Part shown: positions 1 to 8,394 of the stretch, in pieces
Layout of the letters: each line of letters starts with the position of its first letter
How positions within the stretch are numbered: the first letter of the stretch is position 1
Made by a program: the position numbers and the translations under genes
The notes under the pieces: generated by a model
The model's database searches: none
Told to the model about the DNA's origin: nothing
Seen by the model: the letters and a program-made list of their open reading frames with translations, nothing else
Assembly (NCBI GenBank): GCA_036274675.1
Contig: DASUFE010000122.1
Span: 75,982-139,981, forward strand
Length of the DNA stretch: 64,000 nucleotides
Reading direction: 5' to 3'
Origin: DASUFE01 sp036274675
GTDB lineage: Bacteria; Pseudomonadota; Gammaproteobacteria; HTCC5015

Positions 1-1
1 G

Positions 2-292
2 GATGCCGAAACTGTGATTCGCCATGTGGTCCCAGAAGGCGTCGTTGCCCGCGGTCCACAGGATCCAGGTGTTGCGGCCCATGCGCTCACCTTCGGTGAG
101 CTCGATACCGCCATCCATCTTGTCGAGCAGGTGCGTCGCGGTCTGCGGGAAGTCGGCGGTGGTCTTGCCGGCGCGCTTGGCGGCGTCTTCGATCGCGGTC
201 CACTTGTGTATGATCAGGAAAATTACCGCGACAGCGGCGGCGATGATTACTAAGGTCAGAATTTTAACCTTGCCCTGGTTGATTCCGTTCAT
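2..292 (-). CDS. Membrane-anchored protein of unknown function, N-terminal part
   Basis: The gene runs off the left edge, so only about 97 N-terminal residues are visible. They show a short charged start (MNGINQGKVK), one strongly hydrophobic segment at about residues 10-26 that looks like a signal anchor, and then a soluble part with the stretch WILWTAGNDAFWDHMANHSF. The ATG at 292 is preceded by an AAGG-containing ribosome binding site. I have a vague recollection of similar Trp-rich stretches in uncharacterised exported, possibly haem-related proteins, but no CxxCH motif is visible here and I do not assign a function. It is transcribed away from the patatin-like gene. Confidence 0.6.
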   Translation of the reverse strand, partial: MNGINQGKVKILTLVIIAAAVAVIFLIIHKWTAIEDAAKRAGKTTADFPQTATHLLDKMDGGIELTEGERMGRNTWILWTAGNDAFWDHMANHSFGI

Positions 293-738
293 GTGTCCTA
301 CCTTGTCGTTATGGTTGGCCCGGGAGACCCCGGATTTGATGAAGCCCGAACCTCTTCTCAAAACCCAGGGGTCCGGTTTGTGTCCGATCCTGCGCCGCGC
401 GTGCGGGGTGAGATTCCGAGATGAGTTCGCGTTAATTTCCGTGTTTGGGGTTTAATTGTAGTTATCGCCCAAAGCCCCCGAAATTTACGGGTGTTAATGA
501 TAATGTGATTGCACAAAAACACAAGCATTGCGGTCACGCCCGTTACCGCGTGCCGCGCGGATTCGCGGCGGCGATAAAACCGTTTCGCAATTTGCAAGCA
601 ACTGCTATATTTTTCCGCCTGCCACAGTCGCCCACGCGCGCGAGCGCGCGGAGTTTTGCGACGCATGCAGGAAGCGCCTGATAAAAGGCCAAGGGAATCA
701 GATAATTACAACTCGGTTGGATCCGAAGAGGGCAGGGC
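293..738. other. Intergenic region between divergent genes
   Basis: 446 bases between two divergently transcribed genes, so both promoters should lie here. I could not pick a convincing -35/-10 pair. The only striking structure is an alternating C/G run at 635-650. No credible coding sequence is present. Confidence 0.4.
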
Positions 739-2907
739 ATGAATAACCATGAGTATACGGACGAATCGGAAGCCGTCATTGCGGCTGAGCGCGAGCACAT
801 TCTGCTGGGACGCGAAGAAGAAAATGTCATCAGCCAAAAGGATGAGTTCACGGGGCTTGCACTGTCGGGGGGCGGCATCCGCTCCGCTTCCTTCTGTCTC
901 GGCGTGATACAGGCGCTCGTCAACGGCGGCGTCCTCAAGAAAATGGATTACTTGTCAACGGCCTCGGGCGGAGGCTATCTGGGTTCGGCGCTGACCTGGT
1001 TTCTCCGGCGCGGCCTGCCCGATGGTTCGAAGGCGGGCAAGGATCCGGAGAATTTCCCGTTCGGCAGGGCGGGCTGCGGCGCGCGCAACCAGCAGGGGAA
1101 CCGCAATGCGATCCTGGATTTCCTGCGTCAGCATGGCGAGTATCTCGCTCCGGGCAACGGTCTGGATTTCATCTCTTTCATCGGCTACAGCCTGCATACG
1201 GTCTTTATTTCGCTGCTGGTGTATTTTTCACTCGCGTCACTGTTCATGTTCGGAGTGATATCCCTGCCCATCCTGTTCCGCGATACGCCCATACCGGACA
1301 TCATGAATGCGGACGGCACCCCGCTGGTGCTGAGCAATGTGTTCCTGCTGGCCGCCGTCGTCTTTGTGGGCTTTTTCTTCATCACCAGTATTATCTACAG
1401 CCTTATTACCCGCCTGCCTTTCGGCAGCTATCCATGGCGCTACAGGTTTCGCGCCTGGATGCAGGTGGCGCTGGGCATCTATCTCAAGCTCGCGGTTATT
1501 TCCGCGGTGCTCGGTTCCCTGCCCGTGGTCTATGACGCCCTGCTGGCGCTGCATGCGCATATCAAGGCGGCCGGCGCCTCGACCATGCTGGGTACGTTGA
1601 TGGGCTGGTACTCCAATTATCGCGATCGGCGTTCGCAGAAGGAGCCTGGCGCCGGTAACAGCATGACCGCCCTGATCGCGGCCGTGTTGATCATTTACGG
1701 ACTGCTGCTTGGCGCCTACATTACAGCCGATATCATCTATAACTCGACGGGGCTGGATTACATACTGCCGCTGGCTGCGTTGATATTTTTCGCCGTCGTG
1801 CTCGGCTACTGCATCAATATCAATTACGTGAGTCTGCACCGCATGTATCGCGACCGCCTGATGGAAGCCTTTACGCCCAATCCGTCGAACGTTGCGGGCA
1901 ATCAGTGGGGACTGGCCACCGAAGCGGATGAAGCCCTGCTGGAGGACATGTGCCAGCCGCCGAACCGGCGTCCGTACCACATTCTCAATACCAACCTGGT
2001 GCTGGTGAATTCGGAAACCTCGAAGTATCGCGGCCGCGGCGGCGATTGCTTCATCATGTCGCCTCTATATTGCGGCAGCGACGCCACCGGCTGGCGGCAG
2101 ACGTCGACTTACCTCAAGAAGAGCTCGCGCGGCATCAGCCTGCCGACCGCGATGGCTATATCCGGCGCGGCGCTTAACCCGAGCGCGGCCAATAACGGCC
2201 GCGGCTCCTCGCGTAACCGCTGGGTGTCGATCCTCTACACGATTTTGAATCTGCGCCTCGGCTACTGGATTCTCAATCCCGGGCGCAAGGGTTCGATTTT
2301 CTTTACGCCCAACTTCATCAAGCCGGGTCTGACGCAGAGCATCCTCGGCAAGGGCCTGCGCGAAAACAGGAGCGTGCTTGAGCTGTCCGATGGCGGGCAT
2401 TTCGACAACCTGGGGCTGTATGAAATGATCCGCCGCCGGCTCAAGACCATCATCGTCTGCGACGGCGGCGCCGATGCGAAATTCACTTTCGACGATCTGG
2501 CGAACGCGATCGAGCGCGTGCGCGTGGATTTCGGGGCCCGCATTCTGTTCAACGACGAGGAATTCCCGTTGAGCGCCGTGCTGCCGGATTCGGCCGGAAG
2601 CGAGGCGACGGACACGAAATACCAGCTGGCGAAGCGCGGTTTTGCGGTCGCTTCCATACACTATGCGGACGGCGGCGAAGGCACGCTGATTTATATCAAG
2701 GCTACCATGGTGCGCGACCTGCCGATGGACGTTTACAGCTACAAGTCGGCCAATCCGTCGTTTCCGCACCAGCCGACCGCGGACCAGTTCTTCGACGAGG
2801 TGCAGATCGAGGCCTATCGCGAACTCGGTTACTACCTCGGCTGGCAGGTGTTGGAAGCCAATACCCCGAAGGGGCTGGTAAAGAACAAGAAACCGCGCTG
2901 GATTTGA
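739..2907 (+). CDS. Patatin-like phospholipase with membrane segments
   Basis: 722 residues. The patatin fold is shown by the oxyanion-hole motif LSGGGIRSASF (about residues 42-52), a nucleophile motif STASGGGYLG with the likely catalytic Ser76, and the dyad partner in DGGHFDNLGLYEM (Asp551). The usual GxSxG is altered, with Thr in place of the first Gly. Between the two catalytic blocks, from about residue 145 to 370, are several hydrophobic stretches that look like membrane helices, so the enzyme is probably an integral membrane lipase. Patatins hydrolyse acyl ester bonds of phospholipids or other lipids. The next gene, about 140 bases downstream on the same strand, encodes a second predicted lipase. 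Start chosen at the ATG after a GGGCAGGG stretch. Confidence 0.85.
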   Translation: MNNHEYTDESEAVIAAEREHILLGREEENVISQKDEFTGLALSGGGIRSASFCLGVIQALVNGGVLKKMDYLSTASGGGYLGSALTWFLRRGLPDGSKAGKDPENFPFGRAGCGARNQQGNRNAILDFLRQHGEYLAPGNGLDFISFIGYSLHTVFISLLVYFSLASLFMFGVISLPILFRDTPIPDIMNADGTPLVLSNVFLLAAVVFVGFFFITSIIYSLITRLPFGSYPWRYRFRAWMQVALGIYLKLAVISAVLGSLPVVYDALLALHAHIKAAGASTMLGTLMGWYSNYRDRRSQKEPGAGNSMTALIAAVLIIYGLLLGAYITADIIYNSTGLDYILPLAALIFFAVVLGYCININYVSLHRMYRDRLMEAFTPNPSNVAGNQWGLATEADEALLEDMCQPPNRRPYHILNTNLVLVNSETSKYRGRGGDCFIMSPLYCGSDATGWRQTSTYLKKSSRGISLPTAMAISGAALNPSAANNGRGSSRNRWVSILYTILNLRLGYWILNPGRKGSIFFTPNFIKPGLTQSILGKGLRENRSVLELSDGGHFDNLGLYEMIRRRLKTIIVCDGGADAKFTFDDLANAIERVRVDFGARILFNDEEFPLSAVLPDSAGSEATDTKYQLAKRGFAVASIHYADGGEGTLIYIKATMVRDLPMDVYSYKSANPSFPHQPTADQFFDEVQIEAYRELGYYLGWQVLEANTPKGLVKNKKPRWI

Positions 2908-3047
2908 ATCCGCGTTTTAATAACTTCTCTTTCGCAGTGCTCGCAGAGTCCGCTGGGAATCAAGTCCGGTTCGCCCCGGCGCCCGGCTATTGAATTTGAA
3001 TCAGCGCTCTTTGCGAGCTCGAGAGACCAAGCAAAAGGATGTGCGGT

Positions 3048-4385
3048 ATGCAGCACTTATTCTCATTCGGTCTGCGCTGTCTGGCGGGCGGTTTTTTTAT
3101 GGGGCTGGCGCTTGCCGGATGCACCGCCAACGCCCCGTATCGAACGGATTATGCGCCTTGCGCCAGCGCCAAACCGGAAGCGGAATGTCCGGCCTCCTGT
3201 CTCGAGGAATACACCGATCCCGCGCATCCCGAACTGGCGTACACGCTGGGCTTTGTCGAGTTCGACGACCAGGGCCAGCTCTATGACCGCCGTCAGATGC
3301 AGACACTGCTCGATTATCTGTATCGAGCCGCCGCCCGCGACAATCTGCTGATGACGGTATTCGTGCACGGCTGGCATCACAACGCGGCGGCGGACGATGA
3401 CAATATCTCCAATTTCCGGAAATCGCTGCTGGCGTTGAGCAAGCTTGAAACCTCCGACGCGCGCGCCAACCAGCGCCGCGCACGCAGGATCATCGGCATA
3501 TATCTGGGCTGGCGCGGCGAGTCGGTGAGCGCTCCCGGGTTGAATTACCTGACTTTCTACGGCCGCAAGGACACGGCGGAAACGGTGGGGCATGGCGGCG
3601 TGACGGAATTGTTCACGCGGCTCGAGGAAATCCGCGATACCCGCGAGAGCTTGCGCGATCACGATCAGGCGGACAGCAACCGCCTGGTGGTGGTAGGGCA
3701 CAGCTTCGGCGGCGCCGTGGTGTTTTCGGCCCTGTCGCAGATCCTGATGGAGCGCTTCGTCGATACCAAGGGGCCGGCGGGGATCAGCAGTAACATCAGA
3801 GGTTTCGGCGACCTGGTGGTGCTGATCAATCCGGCTTTTGAAGCCCTGCGCTTTGCGAGCCTCAGCGATATGGCGAACGAGCGCGCCGCTTACTTTCCGG
3901 ATCAGGCGCCGGTGCTGGCGATCCTGACCTCGGAAACGGATTACGCCACCAAATATGCGTTCTGGGCGGGCCGCGCGCTATCCACGCTCTTCGACAGTCA
4001 TCGCACGGTCGATCGCTTTAACAAGGGCGCCGGCAGGGAACAGGAAATTCATCAGGGCGAAGCTGACCGCAATACCATCGGCCATTTCAAACCTTATATA
4101 ACGCACCGCCTGGACCCGGATGCTTCGCTGCAGGAGGCTTCGATGCTGCAGGTGCTGGACAGCGTGCGCGACGGCTGGGCGCAGGACGCGCCGGGCCAGG
4201 AGATCCGTTTCCAGGGCTCGGTGCTGAAGCACCTCGACAGATCGGTCACCCGCAATCCTTACCTGAATATCGAAGTCGATAAGAAAATCATTCCGGGGCA
4301 CAACGAGATTTACGATCCGCGGGTGCTGGACTTCCTGGCGAATCTGATTATGCTCTCGACCACCGAGAATGAAGCAGCCAAATAA
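3048..4385 (+). CDS. Alpha/beta-hydrolase (lipase/esterase) lipoprotein
   Basis: 445 residues from the ATG at 3048. An earlier in-frame ATG at 3039 lies against the AAAAGG ribosome binding site, whereas 3048 has normal spacing. The N-terminus is a lipoprotein signal ending in LALAGC, so it should be lipid-anchored in the envelope. The hydrolase fold is indicated by VFVHGWHHNA (oxyanion region) and by VVVGHSFGGAVVFSAL with nucleophile Ser219. The acid and His of the triad were not placed with confidence. Substrate unknown. Its position behind the patatin-like gene suggests linked lipid metabolism, but this is inference. Confidence 0.8.
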   Translation: MQHLFSFGLRCLAGGFFMGLALAGCTANAPYRTDYAPCASAKPEAECPASCLEEYTDPAHPELAYTLGFVEFDDQGQLYDRRQMQTLLDYLYRAAARDNLLMTVFVHGWHHNAAADDDNISNFRKSLLALSKLETSDARANQRRARRIIGIYLGWRGESVSAPGLNYLTFYGRKDTAETVGHGGVTELFTRLEEIRDTRESLRDHDQADSNRLVVVGHSFGGAVVFSALSQILMERFVDTKGPAGISSNIRGFGDLVVLINPAFEALRFASLSDMANERAAYFPDQAPVLAILTSETDYATKYAFWAGRALSTLFDSHRTVDRFNKGAGREQEIHQGEADRNTIGHFKPYITHRLDPDASLQEASMLQVLDSVRDGWAQDAPGQEIRFQGSVLKHLDRSVTRNPYLNIEVDKKIIPGHNEIYDPRVLDFLANLIMLSTTENEAAK

Positions 4386-4393
4386 AAAGATTA

Positions 4394-4455
4394 TCTCGCG
4401 AAGCCGCCAGGTATAACCCCGTTAGAATTTTGATTCCTGGCGTCTTTGCGGGAGA
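4394..4455. repeat. Inverted intergenic repeat, CTTTGCG type
   Basis: Arms at 4394-4411 and 4436-4455 are imperfect reverse complements (CGAAGCCGCCAGG against CCTGGCGTCTTTGCG). The right arm resembles the arms that flank the acetyltransferase gene at 59.1-59.8 kb. It lies between the lipase gene and the DUF486 gene. Confidence 0.6.
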
Positions 4456-4523
4456 AAAATTTAAAAAGTCCTGGCGGCGTCGCGCGCTATTGTGGGTTTT
4501 CGAGAGATATTGGAAGATACCGC

Positions 4524-4865
4524 ATGCCCGTTATCCTGCAGACCACGATCCTGCTGATGCTGTCGAACGTCTTTATGACCTTCGCCTGGTATGCGCACCT
4601 TAAGAACCTGCACCACAGGGCCTGGTACATCGCCGCGCTGGTGAGCTGGTTTATCGCGCTCTTCGAATACCTGCTGCAGGTGCCGGCCAACCGCATCGGC
4701 TACACCTCGCTCAGCCTGGCGCAACTGAAAATCCTGCAGGAAGTGGTCACGCTGAGCATCTTCGTGCCTTTCGTCATTCTCTACATGAAGCAGTCCATCA
4801 AGCTGGACTATCTGTGGGCGGGGTTCTGTTTGCTGGGGGCCGTGTACTTTATTTTCCGGAAATAG
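4524..4865 (+). CDS. DMT superfamily / DUF486 small membrane protein
   Basis: 113 residues from the ATG at 4524, which follows a GGAAG ribosome binding site. An in-frame upstream extension from 4446 is rejected because it runs through the repeat and has no good start. The protein is almost entirely hydrophobic, with about four membrane helices, and carries the segments NVFMTFAWYAHLK, RIGYTSLSLAQLKILQE and LLGAVYFIFRK that I recognise as the DUF486 family. Function unknown. It is not obviously linked to its neighbours. Confidence 0.8.
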   Translation: MPVILQTTILLMLSNVFMTFAWYAHLKNLHHRAWYIAALVSWFIALFEYLLQVPANRIGYTSLSLAQLKILQEVVTLSIFVPFVILYMKQSIKLDYLWAGFCLLGAVYFIFRK

Positions 4866-4897
4866 AATTCCGACGATCATTATCGGCCGTTGATTGC

Positions 4898-6736
4898 TTA
4901 TTGAGCACTGCGTTTCCGCGACCGCCAGCCGATTAGAAGGGGTAGCAACCAGGCGGCTTCACCGCCACCGCCGCCACCGCCGGAATTGCCCTGGGTGGTT
5001 ACGGAGAAGGTGTCGCTGATGCCGCCGATGGTAAGTCGTGTGTTGAGGCGGGTGTTGTGAGCGCCTGAAGAGCGCAGTCTGACCTGGACTTTCTGGTTGC
5101 CGTTAATAGTGCCATCCGCGTCCGTGAAAGAACCGCCATCGATTGAGTATTCGCCGGCGCCGCTGATACGGATCGGAGCGCTGCTGATGCCGGTGATGGT
5201 GACGCGGTTGGAGACGACCGTCGTTTTGAGCGCGACCCCGGTCTTGTCGTTGAAACTGAAGGGATTGGGAACGGAATCCACGCCGCCATCACGCGCGGCG
5301 GTGACGGCGCCGTTCGCGTCCAGTATGCCGGCCCCGCAGCGGCTGGTCGTGCAGTCGTCATAGGCGTCGTTGGTGTTGGTCGGGAATACGCGCGCGGTAT
5401 TCTTCAGCATGGCTTCTACGTCGTCGGGCGGCAGACCGGGATCCATCGCTTTCATCAGGGCTACTGTGCCGGACACCAGCGGCGTCGAAAAACTGGTGCC
5501 CATGACATATTCATAAGCATCGGCGCCGGCATTGGTAGTGCCCTTATTGCTGGTCGACAGTATAAGACCGTTCGACACTACTCCATTGCAACCGTGTCCT
5601 CTATCATTGCCGCCCGGCGCGCTCAGATCCACGTCGCTACCCACATTGGTATAACAGGTCTCGGCGCCGTCGCGGCTGGTGGCGGCGACGGCGATGACGT
5701 GATCGCAATTGGCGGGGGACGAAATTTGACCCACCTGGCCATCGTTACCGGCGGCTACGACCACCGTCACGCCGGCGAGCACCGCCTCGTCGATGGCCGC
5801 TTGCTCACTTAAGCTGCAAGTTTCACCGAAGGCGCCCAGGCTCAGATTGATCACATCGGCGGGATTCGGATTGTCGATCGTCGGATGCAAGTCGGCCGCC
5901 CAACGGATAGCCTCGGCTATATCGATCGAATCCCCGCCGCATTTGCCGAGCGCGCGGATCGGCAGTATGAGGGCATGATGGTCCAGGCCCGCAATACCTT
6001 GCGGCACCAGACTGTTTGTCTCTGCGATTATTACGCCGCTGACCAGGGTGCCGTGCCAGGAACTGTTTTCTGCTGGATGGGGATCGCCGGGGCATTCATT
6101 CGTCGCCACGGCATCACCGGGATCGGCCGGGTCGTTATCAATACCTGGATCATCGTCATTGTCCAGCGTCGTATCGGAGTAAAAATCATAGCCGGGCAGC
6201 ACACGCCCTCCGGCAATATCCTCATGCTGCAAAATTCCGGTGTCTATTACGGCGACGACGATGGATGAATCTCCGCGTGTGATATCCCAGGCATTCTGGG
6301 CGTCGATCGCGCCGCGTTCGGCGGTGAAGGGCTTGAGATACCACTGTTCGGTGGCATAGGCGGGATCGTTCGGAATAAAAGCTGTTGGGTAACGGCGGTA
6401 GGCCGGCTCGGCGTATTCCACATCGTCCCGTTGCATCAGCTCTTTCGCAATGAGACGGGCTTCGCCGGCGGAGCGCGGTTGATCCAGGTAATAAACGTCG
6501 CCGTTATCGCCTGTCTTGACCTTGGCGTAGTGCAGTCTGCCTCTGCTGTGCTGGACGGTCGCCCGTTGTGCGGGCTGAATTTTTTGACCGGACGAATCTT
6601 TGTATTTGATGACGATGCGTGTGACGAGGCCGGAGTGCATATTGCCGCCAGCCCAGGCCGCGCCATGCGTGGCGGTTAAAGCCAGCGCGATCAAGAGCAG
6701 GGATTTCAGGTGCATATATGCCTTTCGTTTCATCAT
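4898..6736 (-). CDS. Secreted subtilisin-like serine protease (S8) with GlyGly-CTERM-like tail
   Basis: 612 residues. A signal peptide (charged MMKRK start, hydrophobic core, AAWA) is followed by an I9-type propeptide (about residues 38-115, from RIVIKYKD to VEYAEPAYR). The S8 domain has Asp165 (VIDTGILQHED), His228 (SWHGTLVSG), oxyanion Asn331 (AAGND) and Ser415 (GTSFSTPLVSG). The C-terminus has a Gly run, a short hydrophobic stretch (WLLPLLIGW) and a basic end (RSRKR), the layout of GlyGly-CTERM sorting signals recognised by rhombosortase. The ATG at 6736 lies one base after the stop of the upstream lipoprotein gene, which suggests coupled translation. An alternative ATG at 6715 has a GAAAGG site in front. 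Confidence 0.9.
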   Translation of the reverse strand: MMKRKAYMHLKSLLLIALALTATHGAAWAGGNMHSGLVTRIVIKYKDSSGQKIQPAQRATVQHSRGRLHYAKVKTGDNGDVYYLDQPRSAGEARLIAKELMQRDDVEYAEPAYRRYPTAFIPNDPAYATEQWYLKPFTAERGAIDAQNAWDITRGDSSIVVAVIDTGILQHEDIAGGRVLPGYDFYSDTTLDNDDDPGIDNDPADPGDAVATNECPGDPHPAENSSWHGTLVSGVIIAETNSLVPQGIAGLDHHALILPIRALGKCGGDSIDIAEAIRWAADLHPTIDNPNPADVINLSLGAFGETCSLSEQAAIDEAVLAGVTVVVAAGNDGQVGQISSPANCDHVIAVAATSRDGAETCYTNVGSDVDLSAPGGNDRGHGCNGVVSNGLILSTSNKGTTNAGADAYEYVMGTSFSTPLVSGTVALMKAMDPGLPPDDVEAMLKNTARVFPTNTNDAYDDCTTSRCGAGILDANGAVTAARDGGVDSVPNPFSFNDKTGVALKTTVVSNRVTITGISSAPIRISGAGEYSIDGGSFTDADGTINGNQKVQVRLRSSGAHNTRLNTRLTIGGISDTFSVTTQGNSGGGGGGGEAAWLLPLLIGWRSRKRSAQ

Positions 6737-6737
6737 A

Positions 6738-7073
6738 TTAATTCTGTATTTTCCGTTTTCGGTTCATTTCCGCGTAGCGCACGCCCTTGTGCTGGCTGAG
6801 CCCGTCCAGCTTGCTCGTCAACGACGCTTCGTCGTCGGCGGTCTGGCAATTATATACATAAGCATTGCCGCCGATCGGCCGTATCAGCTGCAATTCACAG
6901 CCGAGCGCATCGCCCAGGCGTATCAGTAACGCGGGATCGGGAGAGCTCACCGTTTCATCGAAGCCGATAACGATGCGGGCCGGGTTCGCCCCAGCTTGTT
7001 GACTGCCCGTATTCTGGCAACCCCAGACAATACAAACTAAAGGCAGTATCCGCCAAAGCATTCCAAAGCGCAT
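6738..7073 (-). CDS. Lipoprotein resembling a detached subtilisin propeptide (I9-like)
   Basis: About 111 residues. A short signal ends in IVWGC, a lipobox with Cys19, so the protein is probably lipid-anchored. The mature part starts ARIVIGF and ends KGVRYAEMNRKRK. This parallels RIVIKY and DDVEYAEPAYR in the propeptide of the subtilisin encoded immediately downstream. Propeptides of this family fold as small ferredoxin-like domains that inhibit the protease and help it fold, so this may be a separate inhibitor or chaperone. I chose the ATG at 7073, which has a GAGAGA site in front. An ATG at 7085 is also possible. The two genes form an operon. Confidence 0.65.
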   Translation of the reverse strand: MRFGMLWRILPLVCIVWGCQNTGSQQAGANPARIVIGFDETVSSPDPALLIRLGDALGCELQLIRPIGGNAYVYNCQTADDEASLTSKLDGLSQHKGVRYAEMNRKRKIQN

Positions 7074-7287
7074 GGTTTCTCTCATTTAACCCGGGAATAA
7101 ATTATAGGCTGATTAGACTGCGAGCCGCAGCCCGCGGTGTGATCCAGCTAACAGAATGGAACTTTGTGGAACGGTTCCGTTATCCGTGGGCGGTAAAAAC
7201 GGGTTGCAATCGGGGATCTTGGCCTCATATTGAACTTGCGGCCGGTCTCCGGCCACCAAAGCTTTAAGCAGAGCGTAAATTGTGGAA

Positions 7288-7611
7288 ATGTACAGGCAAC
7301 AGGCAAAATTCAGCATCGGGCAGATCGTAAGACATGCCGAATACGGTTACCGCGGAGTGATCGCGGATGTGGATCCTCAGTATCTGGGTACCGAAGAGTG
7401 GTATATCGCCGCCACCGAACCACCGGCGCGGCCATCGAAGTGGCAGCCCTGGTACCACGTCCTGGTGGATCAGGACAGCGCCCAGACTTACGTCGCGGAA
7501 CAGAGCTTACACTCGGATATTTCGACGGAACCGGTGGAGCATCCCTATATGGATGTCTTTTTCTCGGGTTTCGAGCGCGATCACTACGTGACTCGCCAGT
7601 CGATGAACTGA
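7288..7611 (+). CDS. hspQ: HspQ / YccV family heat-shock protein
   Basis: About 107 residues matching the hemimethylated-DNA-binding YccV family across its length: FSIGQIVRHAEYGYRGVIAD, PWYHVLVD and the C-terminal VEHPYMDVFFSGFE. HspQ is described in enterobacteria as a small heat-shock factor that influences degradation of proteins such as mutant DnaA and modulates Lon. A GTG two codons upstream (7282) is an alternative start. It is transcribed away from the subtilisin operon and is followed by a repeat that separates it from the TerB-like gene. Confidence 0.85.
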   Translation: MYRQQAKFSIGQIVRHAEYGYRGVIADVDPQYLGTEEWYIAATEPPARPSKWQPWYHVLVDQDSAQTYVAEQSLHSDISTEPVEHPYMDVFFSGFERDHYVTRQSMN

Positions 7612-7616
7612 AAACC

Positions 7617-7710
7617 AACCACAGAGTACACAGAGCGCACTGAGGGAATTCGCGTGCGGCTTTTTGTCTTTAATAAATAATCTCTGTATTCTCGGTGCTC
7701 TCTGTGGTTT
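7617..7710. repeat. Inverted repeat of 9-bp CTCYGTGNN units, copy 1
   Basis: Left arm 7617-7644 (AACCACAGAGTACACAGAG) and right arm 7681-7710 (ending CTCTCTGTGGTTT) are approximate reverse complements separated by about 36 bases. The right arm runs directly into TTAGAGGG, the likely ribosome binding site of the TerB-like gene. Confidence 0.85.
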
Positions 7711-7725
7711 ATTAGAGGGCTCGTT

Positions 7726-8199
7726 ATGTTGAGCGTTATCAAACGACTCCGGCAGTCGCTGGCTGCCGCGGCGGAGACGGCGGTTGCGCCGTTCAGTGAT
7801 TTACAACTTGCCGCCGGCGTATTGCTGCTGGAAGTGGGCAGCTCCGATTTTGAGCACCATCCTGAAGAGAAGGCGGCCGCGCTCGGGGCGCTCGGCCGTG
7901 CATTCGGCCTGAACGCGCAGCAGCTGGAAATTCTGTACGAACATGCCGTGCACTCGGCCGATAATGCGGTGTCGCTTTATGAATTTATCGGCGTAATCAA
8001 TCGCGAATGCGACCAGGCGCAGAAAATGCGGTTGCTCGAGGATTTGTGGCGGGTGGCCTTCGCCGATGGGCGTCTCGATAAATACGAAGATCACAGGATC
8101 CGGCGGATCGCGGAATTACTGTATATGCCGCACCGGGCGTTTATTCAAAGCAAGCATGCCGCGGAAGCGGCGATCTCAGGGAAAGGAGTGGATACCTGA
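7726..8199 (+). CDS. TerB-like domain protein
   Basis: 157 residues, all helical in appearance, matching the TerB/DjlA N-terminal fold: SDLQLAAGVLLLEVGSSD, then HPEEKAAALGALGRAFGL, and EDLWRVAFADGRLDKYEDH with its acidic positions. TerB domains are linked to tellurite resistance and metal-sensing complexes, but stand-alone copies like this one have no clear function. No ter genes are nearby. The ATG at 7726 follows TTAGAGGG, which is contributed by the preceding repeat. Confidence 0.75.
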   Translation: MLSVIKRLRQSLAAAAETAVAPFSDLQLAAGVLLLEVGSSDFEHHPEEKAAALGALGRAFGLNAQQLEILYEHAVHSADNAVSLYEFIGVINRECDQAQKMRLLEDLWRVAFADGRLDKYEDHRIRRIAELLYMPHRAFIQSKHAAEAAISGKGVDT

Positions 8200-8201
8200 C
8201 T

Positions 8202-8224
8202 CCGGAAGGGCCGGGCCCTTCCGG
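8202..8224. terminator. Perfect GC-rich palindrome after the TerB-like gene
   Basis: CCGGAAGGGCC and GGCCCTTCCGG are separated by one base. It begins three bases after the TerB-like stop codon. There is no T-run behind it, so it may be a transcription pause or mRNA-end hairpin rather than a classical terminator. Confidence 0.55.
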
Positions 8225-8285
8225 AATCCGGTGACGATGACTGTTATAAGCTCTGAATAAATCCATCCCGGACTTTTCAGAGCAG

Positions 8286-8315
8286 GCAAAGCAAAAGGCG
8301 CGCCTTTTGCTTTGC
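8286..8315. terminator. Perfect 30-bp palindrome between convergent genes
   Basis: GCAAAGCAAAAGGCG is followed directly by its exact reverse complement. It lies between the convergent TerB-like and HU-like genes and is followed by a second perfect palindrome, so a bidirectional terminator role is plausible. Confidence 0.6.
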
Positions 8316-8317
8316 TT

Positions 8318-8365
8318 CATTTTTCAAACACTGTGTTTGAAAAATGCCGGCACTTCCATGTGCCG
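8318..8365. terminator. Perfect 14-bp stem followed by a 6-bp stem hairpin
   Basis: CATTTTTCAAACAC at 8318-8331, one base, then its exact reverse complement at 8333-8346. Directly after comes CGGCAC with GTGCCG at 8348-8365. With T/A-rich stem sides this is a good candidate terminator for either strand. Confidence 0.6.
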
Positions 8366-8394
8366 AGCGGAACCACCAATTAATCAGCGGTTCC

